64,000 nucleotides of DNA, from NCBI GenBank assembly GCA_913777465.1, contig CAJYRQ010000078.1, forward strand, positions 1-64,000, written 5' to 3'. Each line of letters begins with the position of its first letter. Positions within the stretch are counted from its first letter, which is position 1. This document shows positions 8,625 to 16,219 of this stretch, in pieces. A program made the position numbers and the translations under genes. Under the pieces are notes generated by a model. That model was not told the origin of the DNA, did not search any database, and was given only the letters and a program-made list of their open reading frames with translations. This stretch comes from an uncultured Chryseobacterium sp. GTDB taxonomy: Bacteria > Bacteroidota > Bacteroidia > Flavobacteriales > Weeksellaceae.

Positions 8625-8672
8625 CAAGAGAGATTTATCATAATAATAAAGGCAAAAAAGTAATTTAAACTG

Positions 8673-9269
8673 ATGGTTTACAAAATCCGCGTAATATTAG
8701 ATGCGAAAGAAGATATTTTCCGGGATATCGAAGTTAAAGGAAAACAGACGCTGTGGAACTTACATTTAGGAATAAAAAGTGCGTTCAGCCTCCAGGGAGA
8801 CGAGCTTTCTACTTTTAACCTGCTGGAAGAGGACGGAACGATCGTTAAAAGTGTTCCGTTGGAAGATATGAGCGATGATGGAGACGGCGAAATTATGTCG
8901 GATGTATACATCGATGAGGCTTTCGGAAAAACGGGAGATAAAGCTCAGTTCCAGTACGGACTTTTAGACCTTTGGGAGTTTTTCTGCGAATTGGTGGAAG
9001 TGATCGAAGAAACGAAAGGCGTGAATTACCCGATTACCGTATACCGTTTCGGAAACGTTCCGTTAAAGGCACCAAGCAAAAGCAGCACCGGAGGATCCAA
9101 AAAGAAATCGGCCATGCCGCTGATGGAGGACGATTTCGGCTTCGAAGACGATTTCGGGGCTACCGGCAACTTTGCCGACGAAGATGACGATGCCTTTGAT
9201 GACGATGAAGAAGAAGACTACAACGACGATGTGTTCGACGATGAAGAAGACAACGACGACGAAAGATAA
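8673..9269 (+). CDS. Plasmid pRiA4b ORF-3-like domain protein
   Basis: 198 residues. The first about 135 resemble the pRiA4b ORF-3/IS1096 TnpR-like domain (MVYKIRVILD, then TLWNLHLGIKSAF, then a long acidic and aromatic segment with FQYGLLDLWEFFCELVEV). The last 60 residues are almost only Asp and Glu with Phe/Tyr/Asn, a strongly acidic, probably disordered tail. Despite the name of the family, nothing around it is mobile: it has its own consensus promoter and its own terminator. Its molecular function is not established; the acidic tail suggests binding to a basic partner (speculative). Confidence 0.75.
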   Translation: MVYKIRVILDAKEDIFRDIEVKGKQTLWNLHLGIKSAFSLQGDELSTFNLLEEDGTIVKSVPLEDMSDDGDGEIMSDVYIDEAFGKTGDKAQFQYGLLDLWEFFCELVEVIEETKGVNYPITVYRFGNVPLKAPSKSSTGGSKKKSAMPLMEDDFGFEDDFGATGNFADEDDDAFDDDEEEDYNDDVFDDEEDNDDER

Positions 9270-9290
9270 CCGGAACATCTAAAAATATAC

Positions 9291-9320
9291 AGCCCTGAAT
9301 GAAAATTCGGGGCTTTTTAT
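9291..9320 (+). terminator. Rho-independent terminator
   Basis: AGCCCTGAAT / ATTCGGGGCT stem followed by TTTTTAT, 21 nt after the stop of the pRiA4b-like gene. Confidence 0.8.
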
Positions 9321-9560
9321 ATGAAGAAATATCAACCATCGATCATCAACCATCATTTATCACTTACCATTCCTGTTTGCAGCTTTTTCCCGCTTTCTGC
9401 TGTATCTTTTTTTTTTCCTTTCTTTTCCCACTTCCAAAAAAAAGGATGCCGCGGCAATCGGGGCTAGGATGGCAGTCATTTTAAGGGAATTACGGTTTGT
9501 AATAACACTGACGTGAACATCCGCATCGGAAATACGGATATTTTATTCACGAACAGATTT

Positions 9561-9589
9561 TTGCTTTTTACCATATTTCTTTATCTTTA
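9561..9589 (+). promoter_or_regulatory. Promoter of the XRE regulator gene
   Basis: TTG (9561-9563), 18 nt, then TATCTTTA (9582-9589), one base from the TAnnTTTG consensus. The rest of the 9321-9622 gap holds no feature I can support. Confidence 0.55.
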
Positions 9590-9622
9590 CTTTCAATTTT
9601 TCAATCAATTAAAAAACAACAG

Positions 9623-10030
9623 ATGGAACAGAAAATACATCAGGGCAGAAACGTAAAACGGTTCAGGGAAATGCTTGGCATTAAACAGGAAGCACTGGCT
9701 TTCGATCTGGGAAACGACTGGAACCAGAAAAAGATTTCAATGCTGGAACAGAAGGAACAGATTGAAGATCCGTTGCTTCAGCAGATTTCTGAAGTGTTGA
9801 GAATTCCTGTGGAGGCATTCAAAAACTTTGATGAGGAAAAAACCATCAATGTGATCTCCAATATTACTTTTGAAAACTGCCCTCAGCCCTCTGTTGTACA
9901 GTATAACCCTAATTTCCATCCCGTAGAAAAAATTATCGAGCTTCATGATGAAAAAATAGCACTTTACGAAAGAATGTTGAGAGAAAAGGATGATATGATG
10001 GAAAAATTACAGCAACTCATTCAAAAATAA
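9623..10030 (+). CDS. XRE-family helix-turn-helix regulator
   Basis: 135 residues. An N-terminal HTH (about 8-65; NVKRFREMLGIKQEALA, then WNQKKISMLEQKE) of the Cro/C1 type binds DNA. The C-terminal half ends in a likely coiled coil (EKIIELHDEKIALYERMLREKDDMMEKLQQL) for dimerisation. It is monocistronic, with a near-consensus promoter 34 nt upstream. Its targets are unknown; the flanking genes are not obviously related. Confidence 0.8.
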   Translation: MEQKIHQGRNVKRFREMLGIKQEALAFDLGNDWNQKKISMLEQKEQIEDPLLQQISEVLRIPVEAFKNFDEEKTINVISNITFENCPQPSVVQYNPNFHPVEKIIELHDEKIALYERMLREKDDMMEKLQQLIQK

Positions 10031-10229
10031 TCCGGACAGCGGTACGGGCATATTGTTCGTATCCCAATACTGGTACGAGCATCTTGTTTGTGTCCTTATT
10101 CTGCTCAGCTTTCTACCTCTGTAAGCGCAAGCGTCCGCGCTTATGCCTTTCATACAATTACTTTGTAAATTTTATAGCTGCTTTTCCTGTTTTCCGATCA
10201 CAATTCCTATTTTTGTTAAAAGAGAATTA

Positions 10230-11582
10230 ATGAAGAAATTAATTTTAATGGCGGTAATGGGTTTGGGACTTGTGTCCTGCGCCACTACCCAAAAAGCAAC
10301 GCAAGACATGACGGATTTACCTAAAAACTGGAAGCATACTACGAATATCTACGAAGTCAACCTAAGACAATACACGAAAGAAGGAACGTTCAGGGCTTTT
10401 GAAAAAGAAATGCCGCGGCTGAAATCAATGGGCGTGAAAACCCTTTGGTTTATGCCCATCACGCCGATTGCACAGCTGAATAAAAAAGGAAGCCTGGGCA
10501 GCCAGTATGCGGCCTCGGATTATACTTCCGTCAGCCCGGAATTCGGCACGCTGGATGATTTCAGGCACCTGGTGAATGAAGCGCACCGTCTGGGCTTAAA
10601 GGTTATTCTGGATTGGGTGGCCAACCATACGGGCTGGGACCACATCTGGACAAAAACCCATCCCGAATTTTACCTGAAAGATCCGGACGGCAGTTTCCAT
10701 CGCGCCTCCGGAATGGATGATATCATCGAACTGGATTATAAAAATCAGGAAATGCGCCTGGCCATGATCGATGCCATGAAATACTGGGTGAAAGAAACCA
10801 ATATCGACGGCTTCCGCTGCGATCTGGCTTCCTGGGTGGAAGTGGATTTCTGGGAGCAGGCCCGCCCTGAAGTGGAAAAAGTGAAGCCGCTGTTCTGGCT
10901 GGGAGAATATGACGAACTGGAAAATCCCGATTACGGTAAGGTATTCGACGCCAGCTATTCCTGGAAATGGATGCACAAATCGGCGGATTATTACAAAAAC
11001 AACGAACCCCTTCATGAGCTTACGGATCTCTTAAAAAAATATTCCGCGATTGGCGACAATTCCATGCGTGCCTGGTTCACCACCAACCATGACGAAAACT
11101 CCTGGAACGGTACCGAATATGAAAAGTACGGCGTCATTACCAAACCGATGGCCGTGTTTTCCGCCACCTGGAACGGAGTTCCGCTTTTGTATTCCGGACA
11201 GGAACTGCCGAACATGAAACGCCTGGAATTCTTTGAAAAAGATCCGATTGAATGGAACGGAACCTATCAGATGGCCGATTTCTATAAAACCCTGCTGGAT
11301 CTTAAATCCTCCAATCCGGCTCTGAGAGGAGGGGATTCAAGTGTTGCCACTTATCTGCTGAATACCACGGCCAACGATAAAATCCTGGCATATGTCCGGA
11401 AGAATGGGAAGAACGAAGTTCTGGTCGTTTTAAATATGTCCAAAGAGCTGGTGGATTTCAATATTGAAGATCATCAGGTATCGGGTTCATTCAAAAATGT
11501 TTTCGATAAGACCAGAAGAAATTTCGACGAAGGAAAAGCCTTCAGTTTCAGGCCCGGCGATTTCGCTGTTTTTGAAAGATAA
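10230..11582 (+). CDS. GH13 alpha-amylase-family lipoprotein
   Basis: 450 residues from the ATG at 10230. An in-frame ATG at 10143 would add 29 residues and spoil the signal, so the later start is chosen. MKKLILMAVMGLGLVSC gives a lipoprotein signal with Cys17. Four GH13 regions are visible: DWVANH, GFRCDLASW (nucleophile Asp), WLGEYDE (acid/base Glu) and FTTNHDENS. The protein should hydrolyse alpha-1,4-glucans or oligosaccharides at the outer membrane or cell surface. It stands alone, not in a SusCD cluster, and is followed by a clear terminator. Confidence 0.9.
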   Translation: MKKLILMAVMGLGLVSCATTQKATQDMTDLPKNWKHTTNIYEVNLRQYTKEGTFRAFEKEMPRLKSMGVKTLWFMPITPIAQLNKKGSLGSQYAASDYTSVSPEFGTLDDFRHLVNEAHRLGLKVILDWVANHTGWDHIWTKTHPEFYLKDPDGSFHRASGMDDIIELDYKNQEMRLAMIDAMKYWVKETNIDGFRCDLASWVEVDFWEQARPEVEKVKPLFWLGEYDELENPDYGKVFDASYSWKWMHKSADYYKNNEPLHELTDLLKKYSAIGDNSMRAWFTTNHDENSWNGTEYEKYGVITKPMAVFSATWNGVPLLYSGQELPNMKRLEFFEKDPIEWNGTYQMADFYKTLLDLKSSNPALRGGDSSVATYLLNTTANDKILAYVRKNGKNEVLVVLNMSKELVDFNIEDHQVSGSFKNVFDKTRRNFDEGKAFSFRPGDFAVFER

Positions 11583-11598
11583 AATGAAAATAAACCCG

Positions 11599-11626
11599 TC
11601 TCCGTCTGAAAAGGCGGAGATTTTTA
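11599..11626 (+). terminator. Rho-independent terminator after the GH13 gene
   Basis: TCTCCG / CGGAGA stem, loop of about ten bases, then TTTTTATT, 17 nt past the stop. Confidence 0.75.
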
Positions 11627-11661
11627 TTATAGGAATACCGAACGTTTGTATTAATTTTAAT

Positions 11662-11669
11662 TACATTTG
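11662..11669 (+). promoter_or_regulatory. Promoter -7 element (TACATTTG)
   Basis: Exact TAnnTTTG match. Transcription would start near 11676, which leaves only about 9 nt before the ATG at 11685 but 24 nt before the ATG at 11700, favouring the later start. Confidence 0.55.
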
Positions 11670-11699
11670 GTTATCTTATGTTAAATGAAAAAGCGCTCT

Positions 11700-12140
11700 A
11701 TGGATAAATCAAAAATATTAACTGCCGTAAAAACAAAAATCGCCGATAAAATTCAGAAATTTGAAAGTCTTATCGAGGAAACCCGAACATCGAACAATGA
11801 CACCAAGAGCTCAATGGGAGATAAATACGAAACGGGCCGCGAAATGCTTCAGCAGGAAATCAATAACCTTCAGCGTCAACTGAATGAATGTCTGCAACAG
11901 CAGTTGCTGGTTCAAAAAATTAACGGAGAACCCTCTGCAAAAGTACAGCAGGGAGCCTTGGTAAAAACAGACAAAGGCTTGTTTTATATTTCGGCATCCG
12001 TTGGTGAGATTATATCCGAGAACCGGAAAATTATGACGGTTTCTGCCGAATCTCCTCTGGTAAAAGCGATGGCAGGATTAACCACGGGACAGAATTTTTT
12101 TGTAAATGCCATCAGCCAGACCATTGAGGGAATCTGGTAA
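11700..12140 (+). CDS. GreA/GreB C-terminal-like domain protein
   Basis: 146 residues from the ATG at 11700 (an ATG five codons earlier, at 11685, is possible). The N-terminal half is a helical, probably coiled-coil segment containing TSNNDTKSSMGDKYETGREMLQQEI. The C-terminal half (GALVKTDKGLFYISASVGEI, then SPLVKAMAGLTTGQNF) resembles the FKBP-like C-terminal domain of Gre factors. It probably binds RNA polymerase near the secondary channel, but the N-terminal coiled coil lacks the standard Gre arrangement, so transcript cleavage activity should not be assumed. Proteins of this type are sometimes mislabelled as 3-oxoacyl-ACP synthase; nothing here supports that. Confidence 0.65.
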   Translation: MDKSKILTAVKTKIADKIQKFESLIEETRTSNNDTKSSMGDKYETGREMLQQEINNLQRQLNECLQQQLLVQKINGEPSAKVQQGALVKTDKGLFYISASVGEIISENRKIMTVSAESPLVKAMAGLTTGQNFFVNAISQTIEGIW

Positions 12141-12344
12141 CAAAATCTGTATTAAAATCAATTTAAAAGTAAACATTAGCTAAACAAAATTTCTATTGCT
12201 TATACAGAATATCTCTCATTTAAGATATTTAATATTTCACCGGATAATTTAAGAAAACTTTATCCTGCCAATTCAAAAAACAACCTGGATTTTCCCGTAA
12301 CTTTATCAATAGCAAGATAATAAAATAATTAAAATTTTATCAAT

Positions 12345-13094
12345 ATGGGAATTTTAGATCATAAAGTCGCATTGGTGACAGGAGCAGGATCGGGAATCGG
12401 ACTGGCTATTGCTGAATTGTATGCAGAAGAAGGTGCGAAAGTAATCGTATCCGATATCAACGAGGAAAACGGGAATCAGGCCGTCGAAAAAATCAGGTCG
12501 AAGGGAGGAGAAGCAATTTTCATAAAAGCGGATACATCCCATGCGGAAGATGTTAAAGCTCTTGTTAAAAAAACCGTGGAAAGATACGGGAAACTGGATA
12601 TTGCCTGCAATAATGCCGGAATCGGCGGTGAGCAGGAACTTACCGGAAATTATAGCCTGGATAGCTGGAGAAAAGTTTTAAGCGTCAACCTGGATGGCGT
12701 TTTCTATGGCTGTAAATACGAACTTGAACAGATGGAGAAAAACGGAGGCGGTATCATCGTCAATATGGCATCTATTCATGGAACGGTAGCGGCACCGCTT
12801 TCTTCAGCGTATACCGCAGCAAAACATGCGGTTGTAGGGCTTACAAAAAATATCGGTGCGGAATACGCGCAGAAAAATATTCGTTGCAATGCCGTAGGTC
12901 CGGCCTATATCGATACACCGCTTTTGGAAAGTGCCAGTGGAGATATGAAACAAGCATTGATCGCCAGACATCCGATGGGAAGATTGGGAAAACCTGAAGA
13001 AGTAGCGGAACTGGTATTGTTTCTGAGTTCAGACAAATCTTCTTTCATGACAGGAGGTTACTATCTTGTGGATGGGGGATATACTGCTGTCTAA
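12345..13094 (+). CDS. Short-chain dehydrogenase/reductase
   Basis: 249 residues of a classical SDR. The Rossmann motif TGAGSGIG lies near residue 13, NNAG near 88, the catalytic Ser in MASIHG, and Tyr-x3-Lys in YTAAKHAVVG. Asp at the end of beta-2 (VSDINEE) favours NAD(H) over NADP(H). The C-terminus ends with FMTGGYYLVDGGYTAV as in glucose-1-dehydrogenase/FabG-type enzymes. Substrate unknown. Monocistronic, with a terminator 27 nt after the stop. Confidence 0.87.
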   Translation: MGILDHKVALVTGAGSGIGLAIAELYAEEGAKVIVSDINEENGNQAVEKIRSKGGEAIFIKADTSHAEDVKALVKKTVERYGKLDIACNNAGIGGEQELTGNYSLDSWRKVLSVNLDGVFYGCKYELEQMEKNGGGIIVNMASIHGTVAAPLSSAYTAAKHAVVGLTKNIGAEYAQKNIRCNAVGPAYIDTPLLESASGDMKQALIARHPMGRLGKPEEVAELVLFLSSDKSSFMTGGYYLVDGGYTAV

Positions 13095-13120
13095 CCGAAA
13101 TATTTTTCACAAATGATCAA

Positions 13121-13150
13121 AAGCGTCCGTCAAAATGGATGCTTTTTTTA
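13121..13150 (+). terminator. Rho-independent terminator after the SDR gene
   Basis: AGCGTCC / GGATGCT stem (one G-U pair) and a T7 tract. Confidence 0.7.
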
Positions 13151-13172
13151 TTATATTTCCGGATTATATCTT

Positions 13173-13180
13173 TAAATTTG
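13173..13180 (+). promoter_or_regulatory. Promoter -7 element (TAAATTTG) for thyA
   Basis: Exact TAnnTTTG match 23 nt before the chosen thyA ATG. An earlier in-frame ATG at 13135 lies upstream of this element and is therefore not the start. Confidence 0.6.
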
Positions 13181-13203
13181 AATCTTCAAAATTACCTTTC
13201 AAC

Positions 13204-13998
13204 ATGCAGAACTACTTAGACCTTTTACAGCATATCTTAGACAATGGAACCGATAAAACCGACCGGACCGGAACCGGGACCAGAAGTGTTTTCGGCTATC
13301 AGCTGAGGTATGACCTGTCCGAAGGGTTTCCTTTGGTAACGACCAAAAAAGTGCATTTGAAATCCATTATCTATGAACTGCTTTGGTTTCTTAAAGGCGA
13401 TACCAACATCAGATACCTGAAAGACAACGGAGTTTCCATCTGGGACGAATGGGCGGATGAAAACGGAGACCTTGGGCCGGTTTACGGTGCCCAGTGGCGA
13501 AGCTGGACGGGCGCAGACGGAAAGGTGGTGGACCAGATCACGGAGGTGATCGATCAGATCAAAAAGAATCCGGACTCCCGGAGGCTGATCGTTTCGGCCT
13601 GGAACGTTGCAGAAATCCCGAATATGGCGTTGGCACCCTGCCATGCCTTATTCCAGTTTTATGTAGCGGACGGGAAACTGTCGCTTCAGCTGTACCAGAG
13701 AAGTGCCGACGTTTTTCTCGGTGTTCCTTTCAACATTGCCAGCTACGCCTTATTGCTGATGATGGTCGCGCAGGTGTGCGATCTGGAAGTAGGGGATTAT
13801 GTGCATAGTTTCGGGGATGTTCATATTTACAACAATCATTTTGAGCAGGTTCAGAGGCAGCTTTCGAGAGCACCGAGACCGCTTCCGGTAATGAAGCTTA
13901 ATGCTGAGATCAAAAATATTTTTGATTTTGATTTTGAAGACTTTACGCTGGAGAATTATGATCCGCATCCGGGAATTAAAGCTCCGGTAGCTATCTGA
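13204..13998 (+). CDS. thyA: Thymidylate synthase
   Basis: 264 residues, the standard length for ThyA, starting [15 protein letters not shown]. The catalytic nucleophile is Cys146 in [12 protein letters not shown]. Also visible are the arginine-rich phosphate site ([17 protein letters not shown]), [18 protein letters not shown], and the C-terminal [11 protein letters not shown]. It converts dUMP to dTMP using methylene-tetrahydrofolate. The downstream folA often linked to thyA is absent here. Confidence 0.97.
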   Translation: MQNYLDLLQHILDNGTDKTDRTGTGTRSVFGYQLRYDLSEGFPLVTTKKVHLKSIIYELLWFLKGDTNIRYLKDNGVSIWDEWADENGDLGPVYGAQWRSWTGADGKVVDQITEVIDQIKKNPDSRRLIVSAWNVAEIPNMALAPCHALFQFYVADGKLSLQLYQRSADVFLGVPFNIASYALLLMMVAQVCDLEVGDYVHSFGDVHIYNNHFEQVQRQLSRAPRPLPVMKLNAEIKNIFDFDFEDFTLENYDPHPGIKAPVAI

Positions 13999-14041
13999 TT
14001 TTTAAATAATTTTAATTAACTTTACCCTAAATCCTGAAGTT

Positions 14042-14284
14042 ATGGAAATTAAAATCAGTTTAGATGAATACGCAGACGTTCCGTTCATTAAAAAACTTTT
14101 ATCGCAGATAAAAGGCATTCGAAATATTGAAGTTTCTGATGATGAGAAAACATATTCCTGGGAAGAAATTGAGAATTCAGAATATTTTGCAAAAGTAATG
14201 GAGCAAAGTGAGAATGATTATAAAAACGGAAAAACTCAGGAACTGACCGATGATTTATTAAATAAAATATTTGACGGAAAATGA
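14042..14284 (+). CDS. Antitoxin of a RelE/ParE-type pair
   Basis: 80 residues, acidic. A short beta-rich N-terminus (MEIKISLDEY, GIRNIEVSDDE) is followed by a helical C-terminus (TQELTDDLLNKIFDGK) of the kind that wraps around RelE-fold toxins. The stop codon overlaps the toxin ATG by four bases (ATGA), giving translational coupling. A TAACTTTA at 14017-14024 is a plausible -7 element. The C-terminal pattern is also seen in the lone protein at 15989. Confidence 0.75.
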   Translation: MEIKISLDEYADVPFIKKLLSQIKGIRNIEVSDDEKTYSWEEIENSEYFAKVMEQSENDYKNGKTQELTDDLLNKIFDGK

Positions 14285-14592
14285 AAATAACGATTTCTGA
14301 AACGGCAAAAAGATCGCTGGATGAAATTATTGATTTCCTGAAAATAAGATGGACTGTAAAAGAGATTAATGTTTTAAAAAACGATATTGAAAAGTTCAGA
14401 AAGACAATAACGGATGATATTGTAAAACATCCATCCTTGGAAAACTTTCCGGACCTAAAATATACACTCATCGGAAAAAAACAGATTAAACTGTTTTATG
14501 AAGTCAGGAAAAATGAAATTGTGATTAAATTATTCTGGCACTGTAAACAGAACCCAATACGATTAAAAAATATTCTTAATGAAAATAAGTAA
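14281..14592 (+). CDS. RelE/ParE-family toxin
   Basis: 103 basic residues with the layout of the RelE/ParE superfamily: two N-terminal helices (AKRSLDEIIDFLKIRW, INVLKNDIEKFRKTI), then strands (KYTLIGKKQIKLFYEV and EIVIKLFWHCKQNP). The 'Y-x-V-x-x-x-x-I-x-I-x-x-F-W' ending is typical of ParE-like members. It could be a ribosome-dependent mRNase or a gyrase inhibitor; the sequence alone does not decide. Co-transcribed with the antitoxin, and a terminator follows. Confidence 0.78.
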   Translation: MKITISETAKRSLDEIIDFLKIRWTVKEINVLKNDIEKFRKTITDDIVKHPSLENFPDLKYTLIGKKQIKLFYEVRKNEIVIKLFWHCKQNPIRLKNILNENK

Positions 14593-14618
14593 AGTGAAGC
14601 CCAAAACTTCACTTTTTT
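14593..14618 (+). terminator. Terminator of the toxin-antitoxin pair
   Basis: GTGAAG / CTTCAC stem followed by T6, a few bases past the toxin stop. Confidence 0.7.
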
Positions 14619-14664
14619 GTAACATCTTCTGAAATCTTTCAACTTATCGGTAAATCTCAAGGAT

Positions 14665-15984
14665 ATGTTGAAAAAATTATTTCTTATTTCGGCCATCGGC
14701 ATTTCAGGGATAGCCCTTTCGCAGAAGAACGTAAAAGAAAAGCTGGGAAATTATCTCGACTCACTCTATGTGCATCACAAAGTAATGGGAAGTTTTGCCT
14801 TGGCGGAAAACGACCGTCCGACCTTCATAAAAGTAGTAGGATGGGCAGATGCCGGGAAACAGCAGAAAGCCAATGTCAATACCCAATACCGTATCGGATC
14901 CATCAGCAAAACCTTTACCGCGGTGCTGATCATGAAAGCGATCGAAGAAAAGAAGGTTGCTTTGGATACTAAACTGTCAGATTTTTATCCGGAAATTCCC
15001 AATGCGGCCAAAATTACCGTTGAACAGCTGTTGCAGCACCGTTCAGGAATCCATAATCTTACCAATGATCCGGGATACCTGCAGTATAATACGAAACCGC
15101 AGACGGAAAGCAGCCTGATCGGTATCATCAAAAAATACGGCAGCGACTTCGAACCGGGTACAAAATACGATTACAGCAACTCCAACTATATTTTGCTGGG
15201 CTTCATTCTGGAAAAAGTATACAGGAAACCTTATGCAGAACTGTTACAATCCAAAATCGCAAAGCCTCTGAAGCTTACCCTCACGGAAGCCGGCGGAAAG
15301 ATCGATCCTTCAAAAAACCAGGCGGAATCTTACCAGTACACCAACGGAAAATATAAAGCTTCTTCCGAGACGGATATGAGCATCCCGATCGGGGCAGGGA
15401 ATGTCATTTCGACCCCGAGGGATTTGTTGAGTTTTATGCTTGGGCTTGAACAGGGAAAACTGATCCGGAAAGAAAACTTTGAAAAAATGAAAACATTTAC
15501 AGACGATTACGGATACGGCCTTGCGAAAATTCCTTTCGGGAAATATTGGGGGTATGGCCACAATGGAGGAATTGATGAATTCCGGTCGGCGCTCTTTTAT
15601 TTTCCGGATCTTAAAATAGCAGCGGCTTTTACCGTGAACCAGTCGGATATGGATGTGAACGACATTTTAATCAATCTTTTGGAGACGGCTTCCGGACACG
15701 ACTTTGAGATGCCAAGCTTTAAAACATTCAATATTCCCGAAAACGAGCTTCAGAAATTTACGGGAAAATATACCAGTCCCGGAATACCGGTAAAATTTGA
15801 TATTTTTATGCGGGATAAAAAATTGATGGCGCAGGCTACAGGGCAAGGTGAATTTCCTCTGGAGCCGGTTTCCGATACGGAATTCAAATTTGCACCGGCC
15901 GGTATTACCGTTGAGTTTTTCCCGGAGAAAAAACAGTTCGCTATTATGCAGGGCGAAAGAAAAGATCTATTTACAAAAGAATAA
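14665..15984 (+). CDS. Serine hydrolase, beta-lactamase/class C PBP family
   Basis: 439 residues with a signal peptide (about 1-20, IALSQ). Active-site motifs of the class C beta-lactamase/DD-peptidase fold: S79-I-S-K82, Y170-S-N172 and H299-N-G301. A C-terminal beta domain of about 100 residues follows, as in many exported hydrolases of this group. It is most likely a periplasmic esterase or D-aminopeptidase-like enzyme rather than a true resistance enzyme. A small antitoxin-like gene starts 4 nt after its stop, so the two are co-transcribed. Confidence 0.85.
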   Translation: MLKKLFLISAIGISGIALSQKNVKEKLGNYLDSLYVHHKVMGSFALAENDRPTFIKVVGWADAGKQQKANVNTQYRIGSISKTFTAVLIMKAIEEKKVALDTKLSDFYPEIPNAAKITVEQLLQHRSGIHNLTNDPGYLQYNTKPQTESSLIGIIKKYGSDFEPGTKYDYSNSNYILLGFILEKVYRKPYAELLQSKIAKPLKLTLTEAGGKIDPSKNQAESYQYTNGKYKASSETDMSIPIGAGNVISTPRDLLSFMLGLEQGKLIRKENFEKMKTFTDDYGYGLAKIPFGKYWGYGHNGGIDEFRSALFYFPDLKIAAAFTVNQSDMDVNDILINLLETASGHDFEMPSFKTFNIPENELQKFTGKYTSPGIPVKFDIFMRDKKLMAQATGQGEFPLEPVSDTEFKFAPAGITVEFFPEKKQFAIMQGERKDLFTKE

Positions 15985-15988
15985 AACA

Positions 15989-16207
15989 ATGAAATATTTA
16001 AAAATAAATACAGCACCGAATGCCGATCTGGAAGCCCTGAAAAATGCCATTCTTCAGATGAAAGGTGTAGACTCGGTAGAAATCATCGACGATGAAAACC
16101 CTGAAAGCGAACTGAAAAAAGCTTTTGCCAAAACAAAGGAACAGTTCAAAAAAGGAGATTATGAAACCCTGGTGAATGATATTTTTGATATTCTAACAAA
16201 AAAATAA
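15989..16207 (+). CDS. Orphan antitoxin-like small protein
   Basis: 72 residues from the ATG at 15989 (the frame is open further upstream but overlaps the hydrolase gene). The pattern (short strand with KINTAPNAD, then GVDSVEIIDDENPES, then a helix with FKKGDYETLVNDIFDILTKK) parallels the antitoxin at 14042, which ends with KNGKTQELTDDLLNKIFDGK. No toxin gene follows: the M1 peptidase starts 12 nt downstream. It may be a remnant of a second toxin-antitoxin pair, or an unrelated short regulatory protein. Confidence 0.6.
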   Translation: MKYLKINTAPNADLEALKNAILQMKGVDSVEIIDDENPESELKKAFAKTKEQFKKGDYETLVNDIFDILTKK

Positions 16208-16219
16208 TTTTTAAAATAC

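Noticed and set aside
10143..10229. 29-codon N-terminal extension of the GH13 protein
   Set aside because: It would bury the lipoprotein signal, which is intact from the ATG at 10230.
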